From: Tolypeutes matacus
Lineage: Eukaryota; Chordata; Mammalia; Cingulata; Chlamyphoridae
Assembly: GCA_026826555.1 (NCBI GenBank)
Contig: JAKSZT010053928.1
Coordinates: 39,099,342-39,163,341, forward strand
Length of the DNA stretch: 64,000 nucleotides
Direction of reading: 5' to 3'
Below are positions 47,333-58,022 of the stretch, one piece after another; the first letter of the stretch is position 1, and each line of letters opens with the position of its first letter. The translations under genes and the position numbers were made by a program. The notes below the pieces were generated by a model that did no database searches, was not told the origin of the DNA, and worked only from the letters and a program-made list of their open reading frames with translations.

Positions 47333-47657
47333 TAGTTTAGCAATCTTATTCCAGAATTTGTTTCAATGACAACTATGTCTGCCTTTCACAAAATAACGTG
47401 TCAGCTTTGCCATTCTAATGAGATAAATAAATTATGAGACATGCTTATTCTATATTTACATGGAAGCCATGCTTTATAACCTTTTAAAGTTATACTTTCA
47501 TTTCTGTGATGGTTCCAAGTAAGTTTGAAAAGATAGTGCATGGTACAATATTTTTAAAAACATAAACACAAGTATGCATACGTGTGTGTGATTAAATATG
47601 GAATAATAGTTTTATGTGGTATATATATATTTTTTACTGTTTATAAACATTTGGAAT

Positions 47658-47663
47658 TTTATT
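47658..47663 (-). promoter_or_regulatory. Relic polyadenylation signal of the EWSR1 retrocopy
   Basis: Plus-strand TTTATT is AATAAA on the minus strand, about 20-30 bases before the residual A-tail (T-run at about 47630-47635). It marks the 3' end of the parental transcript. Confidence 0.85.
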
Positions 47664-48499
47664 TAAAAAATAGCAACAACATCACAACCGTGAACATTGT
47701 TACAGTTAGACGCCCTCCTGGTTTTCCACAATGATACTGAGCATGCTCACAAGGGGTTTCCACTGGTTTCCTCTTAAGCAACCAGCTTGAAAATGAAAAA
47801 AAAAAAAAAAAACACAAAAACTCGACACACTACCAGTTAGTATGTTTTAATGTTTCTTCAGAAATGGTGAAAAATACTTAAGTACAGACAAGGAAAAATC
47901 ATAATGTTGTAGCCAACATTATAAATATGGAATTATAAATTTAAAACATTTTCTGATCTAAAAAATAAATCTGGTAGTCAATGCAGCTCTGCCGCTCTCT
48001 GTGTCTAATAGGGCTAGTCTCTGTGTTCCTGATAGTGCTCGCCTTTATCCATTTTCCCAGGTCCTCCACGGCTGCCTCATCTTCCTTCCATGTGTTCCAT
48101 CAAAGGTCCAGGAGGTCCCCTCGGGGTCGCCTCATCTTTCACCACAGAAGTCACCTCTGTCTCCACCATGGCTGCCTCTGCCATGGTCATCACCTGGGGG
48201 TGGAAAGGGTGGCGGGAAGTAGCCTTCAGGCTTAGGGACCTTACACTGGTTATATTCTGTTCCGCAGAATGTTCTGGTTTCCAAATCTGGGATTGGGGCA
48301 CTGCCATTCTCCAGCTCGGTTATGGACATTCCTTCTCCAGATGGCTTCCCTCGGGAACACTGGGGCCCTCTTGGTGGAAGCCTCCTCTCTCTCCTCCACT
48401 GCCTCCCATGAGACCCATGGGTTTCCCGGGACATCCATGGAGTGGGAGTGACATCCTTCTGCCCTCAAGGGATGGCATACCTACCATCTCACATGCTGT

Positions 48500-48840
48500 T
48501 CATTGGAGACTTCTTCCATGTGAGAGAGACTTTGTTTACTCCCTTGAAAATCTTTCCAAACAAACCACTCCACGGCAGTCTTGGCAGTCGGCGGGTCTTC
48601 ATATGACACTGTGACGTTGCCTTTGGGTTTTCCTGTTTCCTTGTCCAGGTAGATGTGGATCATGGGTTGCCCAGTTCTCTCATTCATCTTCACAATCCCA
48701 CACTGCTTAAAGAAGTCCGCCAGTTCATCTAGAGTCACATTATCATTTAATCTCTGCACATAAATTGCCGTGTTGTCATAGTCTTCATCTGAATCTATAG
48801 GTAGGCCTGGATCAAGATCTAGTCCTTCTTCAGTGGGTCC
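48500..48840 (-). pseudogene. EWSR1: RRM-coding part of the EWSR1 retrocopy
   Basis: The longest conserved block of the retrocopy runs from the acidic linker ('LDPGLPIDSDEDYDNTAIYV') through the RRM ('LNDNVTLDELADFFKQCG', 'TGQPMIHIYLDKETGKPKG', 'SYEDPPTAKTAVEWF'). It is open for about 110 residues on the minus strand. The frame is then lost where the parent continues toward the RGG and zinc-finger part. In the downstream zinc finger (about 48250-48300) the second cysteine is replaced, since the parental G-C-G reads R-F-G. Confidence 0.9.
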
Positions 48841-49865
48841 ACCAGCCTTATTGAAGCCACGTCACTCTCCACCGCTGCCCATTGCATGGCGTCCTTCTCC
48901 CCACCAACCTCTGCTCACGCCTCCATGGGATCATATCCCCCTCTTTCCCTGCCTCAGTTATCAGGACCTCTCATGCTCCGGTTCTATTCTGGTCTGGAAA
49001 ATCCCCTAGACTCCTGCCCATAAACACTAATGCTACTGGGTTGATCCTGTCAGAATGAACTCTGCTGCCCATAGCTGCTGCTCTGTTGGCTATATTGACT
49101 TGGAGGCTGGCTGTAGGATCCAGTGGGGGAGGGGGATGGGGGGGAGGATACTTGGGAGGGTGTTGCCCATGGCTGCTCTGTTGACCATAGCTACTCAGCT
49201 GTCCATAGATGTTCGGCTGCCCATAGGTGTTCTGCTGAGAGTAATTGCTCTAATCATAACTAGTCAGCTGTGTAGAGGAATAGCTGGTAAGAGGACAGGA
49301 TGGAAGTGCAGTGACTGGCTGCATGGGGTAGCTCCCAGCTACCTGAGGATAACTGTAGTTACTCTGTCTGTATTCTAGGCTACACTGGTTGTAATCCCCT
49401 GTGCTAGACTGAGGCCGACTAATCTCAGCAGGCTTGCTACCATCCTGTGGTCTTGCAGGGGTGGTGGCTACTGGCTACTGCCCATAGGTTGGGTAAGCAG
49501 GCTGAGTGCCATATGCAGACTGGGCTGCATGGGAGGTCTGGGTGGTGATATCATAAACACCAGTGCCATACTCCTGGACAGGCTGGCTGTAAGTCTGGGG
49601 TCAGTCAGAGTAGTATAAGTAGTAGGATGCTGTCCATAAGAAGATGCAGAGGCCGTCTGCCCATAGGTGGCAGTGGTCTGAGCCTGGGTATAGCTGACAT
49701 CAATGAGCTGTCCATAGGTTCTGTAACTTTGTTAAACATATGCCTGGGTTGTCTGTGCATATCCTTGAGTGGGCTGGGTGATGTAAGCGCTGTAGCCCTG
49801 CTGGGCTGCCACTTAGCTGTAGGTACTATAATCTGTGGAAGCCATTTTCTCTCTATGTTGTATAT

Positions 49866-50340
49866 TTTACACATTGTAGGAAATATAGTATTTTATTGCT
49901 TGTTGCATATAATATTGTATATATTATATAATATTCTGTATTTTTATTTTTGTCTAATTTTGTTTTCCAAATACATTGTTTAAGGGTTTCACTATACTTT
50001 TAATGTAAACAAGATTAATGTAATTTTAGTGTAAAAAAGATATTATCTACATAAAGATCCATTCTCTTCTAACTTTTTGATGAGTTGTTTATTTTGTCAG
50101 CACAGAATATCCCTCTTTATATCTGGTCATTATTTCTCCATAAATTATATATTTTTTGATGTTAATATTGGTACTTTTTTTCTGTTTTGATTTGCCTGAT
50201 GTGTCTTTACCCATTTCTTTGCATGTAACCTCCTCCCTGTGTTAATAGCATGTTATTCTAGTTTAATATCTAATATATAGATATCTAATCCATATCCACA
50301 TCTACATGTGCATCTCTATATAAAAAGTGTATGTTTCTTT
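49866..50340 (-). mobile_element. Antisense old L1, ORF2 5' part (host of the EWSR1 retrocopy)
   Basis: 'tgtctaattttgttttccaa' near 49950, 'cacagaatatccctctttat' near 50101 and 'ttgatgttaatattggtact' near 50156 resemble the antisense L1 endonuclease region. They lie on the 5' side of the ORF2 linker fragment at 46380-46955. The arrangement suggests one old L1 split by the DAS-SINE and the EWSR1 retrocopy, but sequence decay leaves this uncertain. Confidence 0.5.
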
Positions 50341-50344
50341 ATGT

Positions 50345-50480
50345 GCGTCTCCCACTTGAAAGGGATCCCCATGAGGACAAAAATATTAACTTGTTCAAAT
50401 CTATGTCCCCAGAGCTTAGTACAGGACCTGAAACATAAGAGATTATTCATAATTATTTGTTGAGTGACTGAATGAGTTTT
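50345..50480 (+). repeat. L2 3'-end fragment, sense
   Basis: 'atccccatgaggacaaaaat', 'cagagcttagtacaggacct' and 'tatttgttgagtgactgaat' are the ordered blocks of an L2 3' end, with the terminal TGAATGA-type repeat. Confidence 0.75.
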
Positions 50481-50696
50481 GTTTTTGGTGTGACTCTATA
50501 CATCAAATAATTATTTCAAAAAAAGAGAGAAATACATACAAATTTCAACAGTATGAAACTCATTCAACTTTATTATTATTATAGGTCTGGTCTATAATAT
50601 AGACTTATAATTATTGTATTTTTTTCTTTTCCTTTCTCTGACATTAATTTATATGTGTATGTTTTATTTCTTCCTTCTTCTGATCTCTAAGATATA

Positions 50697-51156
50697 TGTA
50701 GTAATTTCCTAGAGCTGCCATAACAAATTACCACAAACTTGGTAACTTTAGCCAACAGAAATTTAATCTACACTTCTGGAGACTAGAAGTCTGATTCCAA
50801 GTGTCAGCAAGGTTTGGGTCTTTGTAGAGACTCCGAGGAAGAAATGGCCCCATGCTTTTCTCCTAGATTCTGTGGGTTGCTGGCTATCCTTGGTATTCCT
50901 TGGCTTGTGGCAGCATATGTCCAATCTTCATCTACCTCTGCCTTCATTTAGCCTTCTTCTCTGTGTATGTCTCTATGTCATCTTCTCTCCTTATAAGGAC
51001 ACCAGTCATTCAGACTTAGGATTCACCATGTATCCAGGATGATTTCATCTCAGGATCCTAAACTGATTACATCCTCAGAGACTATATTTCCAAATAAGGT
51101 GACATTATTCCTAGGTATACATGAATTTTGGAGGGACACTAATTCAAGCCACTATG
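50697..51156 (-). mobile_element. MLT1-type LTR (MaLR), antisense
   Basis: 'gagctgccataacaaattac', 'gacaccagtcattcagactt', 'ctccttataaggacacc' and the terminal 'gagggacactaattcaagcc' are antisense MLT1 landmarks. It starts TGTAGTAATTTCC. A clear target duplication was not found. It is related to, but distinct from, the copy at 7236. Confidence 0.85.
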
Positions 51157-52150
51157 GAATATGTTATATTACTATAGTGATTGTTATCATATTTTACCAA
51201 CCTAGTTAAAAACATTTAAGGACAATTCCTTTCTATATCATCACCCAACCAAGAAAAAAAAATACAATCTTCTTCTACTTTCCCATTTATTTTTTCCCCA
51301 TTCTCATCAAACAATGTTATTATGATCTGATATTTTAGTTTCCAGTGGTCAACCTTGTGATCTCATCTTCTGTCTTTCAGAGAGTTCTCATACTTTCCCC
51401 GCCCCCCCCAAGAATGAACATAATTTTACTTAATTATTTTTGTTCATTTCTAAGTAAGGATTTGTTGCAGCAGGGAGATAATATAATTATTTCTCATATT
51501 TAATTTTAAAATTCAAATTCCTACATAGTAAGCTTTCATAGTTTTTTGATGTCTGGGTCTATGTTTCTGTTTTAATACCTGAAGTGTTTTTGGCTAGACA
51601 TTGAATTTTCAGCACACAATTTTTTTTTTCTCCCTTAAAGCTATAAAGTTACATTCTCTATTGTCTTTTTCAGCATTTCATTTCGTTGAAAAGAAATACA
51701 ATTTGGAAACATTCTATCCTTAAATGATAAAGCAATGATTAAGCTACTCTAGATGGTTAAGTCCTTTTTTTTTACTACCTACAGAACTAGGCGAAATATA
51801 TTATCATAACAACAGGTACAAAGGGGCCAGCAAAATTCCTAGCAAGAGTTGAGTGACTGCCAAAGAGGATTTTTAAATGTCTGCTAAATAAGCCTCAACT
51901 ACTGCAGTAATTACTATTAAGAAAATAATACGATATGGTATTTGTCTTTAATTCATATTCTAGTTGAAATTCTAATGTACAGAGGCTTGAAAAAAATAAG
52001 TGAAAAGATTATAGTACAACTGCCAACATTTTTCTGATGCCAATTATGGTGGGAAACATTTAAGAATGAGATAAATCATTATTTGTCTCTCAATTTTAAA
52101 AATGATACTATAAATTAGTAAAGTTATTTCTAATTCTACTTGGGGTCATG
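51157..52150. other. No gene; unique AT-rich sequence
   Basis: No recognised repeat or coding signal. A short C-run occurs at about 51399-51410. Confidence 0.4.
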
Positions 52151-52155
52151 TCCAT

Positions 52156-52733
52156 TGTTTTTGTTTGTCAAAGGGCTGCCATTGCAAAGTACCAGAAATT
52201 TGTTGCCCTTTATGAAGGTTATGGGGGGTAAAAGCTTACAGTTCTGAGGCTGTGAAATGTCCAAATCCAAGCACCATCAGAGATGCTGTCTCACCAAAGT
52301 CAGCTGTCTGGTAGTGAAGCAAGATGGCCATAGATCTCTGCTGAGGTCTCTGCCTTCCCCTGCAGAATCTACCGTCTCCCATAACTCAGCTGTGGGCAAC
52401 CAGGCATAGGGCTTGTCTCTTTCCAGGCATCCTCTCTCAGTCTTTTGGGGCTTCTCTGCCTTCCTGCAGCTGTAGGCAAACCTGGAGCCCTTTCTCTCTT
52501 CTTTTTCCTTTCTCTCGTATGGCAGGATGAAAAATGGCAGAGCTCCCTTTTCCTGTGTGTCTCTCTCTGTGTTTCAGTTTACATCAGATCCAGCAAGAGG
52601 GCAGAGACTCAACCTGAGATATACTTTACTGATGTAATCCAATCAAAAGATTCTCACACCCACAGGAATAGATTAGTTTAAAGGCATAATCTTTTTCTTT
52701 TTGGGATTCATAAAAGAACTTTATACTGTCACA
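52156..52733 (-). mobile_element. MaLR-type solo LTR, antisense, with exact TCCAT duplication
   Basis: This 578-bp element starts TGTTTTTGTTTGTC and ends TATACTGTCACA. TCCAT lies directly on both sides (52151-52155 and 52734-52738). 'ggctgccattgcaaagtacc' and 'cagctgtaggcaaacctgga' are family blocks shared with the partial copy at 4765. The frame at 52445-52681 is LTR-derived. Confidence 0.94.
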
Positions 52734-52738
52734 TCCAT

Positions 52739-54939
52739 TTTGCTCTCTTTTCTTCCCTTGAGGTCTACAGCTCTCGTTTTATCTATATATGAGTCAGAGA
52801 AACTGCATTTAAACAATATTTCCAGGCACATTTGTAAAATGAGTTCTTTACCATATTACAGATTTGTGATTAAATTTACTTCATGTTAATAACAAAAGAG
52901 TTTCAGATTTGAAATGTTACCCAAGTTTCACAGATTCTTGTCATTTAATATTCTTATTTAGTTATCCTCTTTATGGATTACATTCCTGAAAGATAGCTGC
53001 CTCTCCTGTTTCATTTGTAATTATTTTCCTACTGTGAACTTAGAGGATCATCATCCATCACTACATACATTTCTTTGTAAATGTTCTGTAGAAAAATCAT
53101 TTATTTCTTTTGTTACATTTTTCTCTAAAGATTTCTACAAAAGCAAAACTAAGAAATAATTAGTTAGAGAAATGACTTGAAAGACCTTTGACTAAACTGA
53201 ATATAAAATCTTCTCTCTCTATTTCTTTCCAACAGAATTTTTATATACTGCTGTTGAAACCTGAGGTTGAGGTGTAGACTTTTGTTTTCAGAGAATATTT
53301 TATCAAAGTAAAGCTATGGTGATGCTTAAAAGATTATTATACATGACATACCACCTTCTTTGCCAGAGGAAATTCAATGTTTTGGAATCAAATGACATAA
53401 GGAACCAAGATTATTCATTCTTACTGCCTCTGCAATTCCATTGGTTAGAAGAATTGAGAAACTCAAGTTTTATGTTCTTTACCCAATCTGATTAAATGCT
53501 CTGACATATATGAGTCCTCTGATAAATCCAGCAAACTACCAAGATGAACTTCATCATTAAACACTTTTCCAGTCTTTTTTCACTAGTCACAATGTACACG
53601 GATTACTATGTTTCCATTACAGAAGAAAAGAATTTCATCTGAAAATTTTCTTTTGTGAAGAGTTTGAACTACATTCTTACATGCTTTAAGGCATTATTTG
53701 ATGAGAAGCAAATAACAGATTTTACTATGAAAGTGGGACTCAATTTAAAAATAGTAAAAAACAAAAACAAAACTTTGGGAATAGTATTCTGCTGTAGATT
53801 CTATTCCATGCTTACTAGAGTTCTCAGGTCATTGCCATAGCTAAAACCAATGACCTGGGGAAATTTTCAACTTGGCAAATGATATCTCTAAATGAGTGTG
53901 GCAAGGTTAAACTAAAGATTTGCTTAACTGATTCCTTGGTTTAGGTCCAACAGTGCAGTGACTCAATTCTGAAGTGTCAGTATTTAATCATTAGCCCTGC
54001 TCTGGGAGAAAAGTTTTTCATAAGTTTCACATACCCACACCAGTATGATGTCTAAGTAACCCTTTGCATGCAAGACTTCTCAAGCTAAGAGTAAATTTCT
54101 CTCCTACTTTTTATCAATTTCTAAATGTTACCATTTCTAATTGTGTGCATAATTAAACTTACTTCTAGTGAGGGACTTTTATGCAGTGCTAAGCACCTAT
54201 CACATGTACTAAGGAATACAAAGGTGAATAAGAGAATTCCAAACATGAAGGAGGAATGAGAAGATGTTAAAACACATAAACAGCATATGAAAATCATGAG
54301 AGCTATTCAAAGAAAAACAACACAATGAAATTTTAACAGAACTATTATATCACTTGGGGATCCTTTTATGGAAGATATGAAATATAAAATGGATATTTGA
54401 AAATGGGTAGACTTAAAACAGAAGAGATGAAATAGAAAGACTAAGCAAAACACAAGCAGACAAAAAGCTTTAGAGCACATTGGACAAACTGCAAGTAGTT
54501 CAATATAGTTAGATCATAGAGGATTTTGGTGATACACTTATATAGGTATATTTAAGTAATTCATAGGTGGCTTTGGATGTCAGAGATTTTGGCTGAACTG
54601 GAATTTGTGGTATTTGTGTGAACTCATGGTTTCTCAATAGAGGCATGGACAGATAGATAGGTAGATAGAGTGATAGGTAAAGAAATGACTATTTATGTGT
54701 GTATGTTTATAAACATGTATTCCTAAATTCTATTTACCGAGTCCTGTGATAATGATAACCAAATAGCAGTGAGCCCACCTAGTAATCAGATATTGATTTT
54801 TAAATACCTTTCCCATTAAATGTATAAAAGTACAATGGAGAAATGGCTGATATAAGGGCTGGGTCATCTTGTTATGGCATTAGGCAAGAAAGGGCTTAAA
54901 CAATGACGAAATATTGCAAAAGAATACAGAAACAGCTTA
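52739..54939. other. Repeat-poor sequence, no gene
   Basis: About 2.2 kb without a confident repeat. A small perfect hairpin (CAGGTCATTG/CAATGACCTG) lies at 53825-53857. A (GATA)n-like stretch lies at about 54648-54680. Possible L2 debris lies near 54180-54260. Confidence 0.5.
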
Positions 54940-55690
54940 AGTGAGCTCCCACTGGCCAAATCTGGAATAATTTGAGAATTAAATAGATAATGATAGCAAT
55001 ATATTATAATCCAGTGAATAAAATACAAAAACATTAGACCATAGAGATTAAAAAATAAATGAATAATTTAAATTTTTGATGAGGAATGGGATATTTACAT
55101 AGTTTCCTCACAAAATACATATTCATTACAATGGAGAAAAGAGAAACCCTCTAGTAAAGAACGCTGGGAGACACTACCCTTAAACAAATGATCAAACATT
55201 ATCTGTAATGGGGCAAAAGGAAATAGTATGCCATCTGATGGAAGGAGAACACATCATCCCTTCTCTGGTATTCCTGCCAAAGGTACATGTCCTGAATCTA
55301 GTCATAAAGCAACATCAGACAAACCCAACCTAGGGTATATTCTACAGAGATCTGACCTATAATCTTCAAAAGGGTCAGGCTCATGAAATTTAAGGAACTA
55401 AATTAGTCTCTAGTGACTAAAAGACACTAGAGAGATATGGCAACTAAATGTATCAGGTAAATCTAAATTCAATTCTTTTGCTATAAAAGACATTATTTGG
55501 TCAGTTGGCAAAGCCTGAATAGAGTCTGATAAGTAGATGATAGTAATGGATCAATATCAACTTTCTTATTTTGATAGTTGTATTGTGTTTTGTAGGAGAA
55601 TGCCCTTGCTTGTAGAAAATACACATTAAAGTATCTGGGAATGATGGTCTAACAAGCGCAAAATAGTTTTTTGCCTCTACTTTCAACATT
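54940..55690 (+). mobile_element. Sense old L1 (L1M-type) 3' UTR
   Basis: Ordered blocks 'ccaaatctggaataatttga', 'catcagacaaacccaacct', 'aaagggtcaggctcatgaaa', 'agagagatatggcaactaaa', 'gctataaaagacattatttg' and 'gtaggagaatgcccttgctt' with 'acacattaaagtatctggga' are characteristic of a sense L1M 3' UTR. Both ends are approximate, and no ORF2 precedes it. Confidence 0.85.
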
Positions 55691-57604
55691 TTCACGTTTT
55701 GATTCTTGAGAGAGAGAAGTAACTATACAAAAATCATAATTTAAAACTACAAAAAGCAAAACAAAGAACACCACCAAAAAGAAATATTTTATGCAGGAGA
55801 AATAAACAAATTGTTCATTATTTCAGTAGTTTTATATTATTTCTATAGCTTCATGCTGTACTCAATATGCACCAAAAACTATCCTACTCAGTTCTCATCT
55901 TAATCTCTGAAGGGATCAGTAATACTATTGTCATCGTCTCCCAGCTGATATCCTGCTCCCTTTTATTTTTCCAGCAGAAAATACGGAGAATTGGAATAAA
56001 AAGAAATTCTGTAAAATAAGAGATAAGCCTTTGAAATGATCTCTTCTGGAAGTTTTATGTTCATTGCTATTCTTTAGTTCTCCCCAAATGCCCATAAGCC
56101 AAAGATTTCATGTGTTATTTCTATAATTTGGTAGTTTCATTCAAATTATGCATTAAAAATGAATATCTGTTCTAAAACAATTGTCATGATTACTTATCTA
56201 CTAAATTTTTCATTTCACAAAAGGCAGTGTTTTATGCCATACACTTATATAGTTAGGGACTTATACATCAAAAAGACACATTTATGTTAAATCAGGAATC
56301 AAGCTAAAAATCCCCTTATTCCTATGTTCCTATTTTAGATTCACTGCATCTCACTGGCCTTTATTTTAAGATGAATATATTTGACAGAATTTTGTCATTA
56401 CACAAGTTGATTAAAGGAATATTTTTTCAGGAAAATAATATGTTACATGAATAAAATAATAATAAAGCAGATGTGTTCTATTATCAAATATAGCAATATT
56501 TTTTATTTTTACAGATTATTTTTTGCACATTGAAACATTGATCACTTTAGTATATAAAATTATATATACATCTATATATCAATTCTAGCTATTTATATCT
56601 ACCCTGTTCTATCTATCTATCTACATATTTATAAAACATATCATTTGATGGTAAATATTTCTTCCACATTTCAATCATAATTATTATATAAAACAAAAAT
56701 TTCTGTCAAAATTTATATTAAATTACATTTACAGCTCCCAAAGCCATCTCCTGGATCCTTCTGGTCTAGTGGAATAAACACACAGATGTTTAAAACTATA
56801 GATATAATTCTAAAATCTACTTTACTTTGATTAAACAGGATTCGAATGTTTCAGAAATAGCTACTTGTGACTCCAATAAAAGAATTTTGCTATTAACTTG
56901 GATGATTTTCAAATCATACAATTAAGCTTCCCTCTAATTTAATTTGTTGATATCAGTCATTTTGAGGCAGCTCTAGTTTATTTGCAAGTGGATCAATTTC
57001 AGAATATGGATTTTAACATATTAATAAATCACATTAGGCCAGTTTTAAAATCACTCAGCCTAAATATGATTTTGATTGTTCACTTTATAAATGAAAAATA
57101 CATAGGCAAAAGCAAAAGTGCATTTTAATGGGCAATATGAACAGAAAATTATGGAAAGATATAGTATGAATATTTCTACCATAATCTTGATTCCCAGATA
57201 TGTGTATATATATACACATAAAAAGAGAGAGAGGGATAACTTACATTTATTGGGGAATTATTATGTACTGGGCTTTATGATAGGTTTTTATATCTAATAT
57301 TAATCTTGCAAACATAGCAATGATATAGGTACTACTGAAGTAGGGCACAGTTCCTTATACAAAAACTGGAATATATGATTTTAATTGCTCACTGAGATTA
57401 TTTTGAAAAGAATATATTAATGTGTCTGAGCTCCCACATTAGTTAATTGGTGGACAAATTGAAGCTTTTCAGTCCAGAGACTGAGCTCTTAAACACTAAG
57501 TATCCCTCTTCAAAACATATAGGTAACACAATCACACTGATCACAAATATTTAATCAGTCAAGACATGTACTGGATCAGATGATCTCTACTGGCAATCAG
57601 CAAC
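55691..57604. other. No gene; AT-rich sequence with two antisense MIR-like pieces
   Basis: 'gttctcatcttaatctctga' at about 55892 and the block 'acatttattggggaattatt' with 'atgtactgggctttatgata' at about 57243-57285 match the antisense MIR 3' half. The rest is unassigned and strongly AT-rich. A short TATATC/TCTATC-rich microsatellite lies at about 56560-56630. Confidence 0.5.
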
Positions 57605-57614
57605 CATTGCCACC

Positions 57615-58022
57615 TACTTTTATATTCAGGTTTCTTGGGTTCCTCTTTTCCCAGGGCTCTGTTTCTCTCCAGGCTTAGCTCCTTTGTTTCCTCCACAAGG
57701 TCAGCTGTAGACTATCAGGCGAATGGTTTGTCTCTATCCCGGGGCCTTCTCTCCTTCCACACGAACAAGCTCTCTTACTTCCCGGGGCTCCAGCTCAAGA
57801 CTCCAACATCAAAACTTCAACTTAAAATGGCTCCAACACTGTCCTCTGCCATGTCTTTTATCTTCGAGACCCTACCCACCGAGGGGTGGAGCTCAACACT
57901 CTATTGACGTGGCCCAGTCAACACCCTAATCATAACTTAATCATGCCCAGATTAACAGACCAGTTTACAAGCATAATCCGATATCTAATTTGGGAATTCA
58001 TAACTATATCAAACTGCCAAAC
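57615..58022 (-). mobile_element. Partial MaLR-type LTR, antisense
   Basis: It aligns with the right two-thirds of the LTRs at 20163 and 39309: 'cttgggttcctctt', 'aggtcagctgtagactatca', 'cttcccggggctcca', 'cctaatcataacttaatc' and the end 'caaactgccaaactgcta'. The segment matching the LTR 3' end (left side) is missing. The overlapping frames (57635-58092) are LTR sequence. Confidence 0.83.

Larger units (their letters stand above)
47625..49853 (-). pseudogene. EWSR1: Processed pseudogene (retrocopy) of EWSR1
   Basis: EWSR1 is a FET-family RNA-binding nuclear protein with an N-terminal SYGQ-rich activation domain, RGG boxes, an RRM and a RanBP2-type zinc finger. The minus strand starts ATGGCTTCCACAGATTATAG at 49845 and carries the SYGQ-rich region. 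The RRM region is well preserved at about 48500-48840 ('LADFFKQCGIVKMNERTGQP'); a degraded zinc finger and a C-terminal RGG tract follow, with the normal-position stop at 48005-48007. A complete 3' UTR follows, ending with AATAAA at 47658-47663 and a short A-tail. There are no introns. In-frame TAA at codons 11 and 38, further stops, and a net loss of roughly 130 bases kill the frame. Flanks TATGTGGTATAT (47613-47624) and TATGTTGTATAT (49854-49865) are an imperfect target duplication. It is the only host-gene sequence in the window. Confidence 0.96.

Noticed and set aside
48090..48614. A 174-residue plus-strand open frame, the longest in the window
   Set aside because: It lies entirely antisense to the EWSR1 retrocopy. 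GC-rich RGG-coding sequence lacks stop codons on the opposite strand, so the frame is a shadow.
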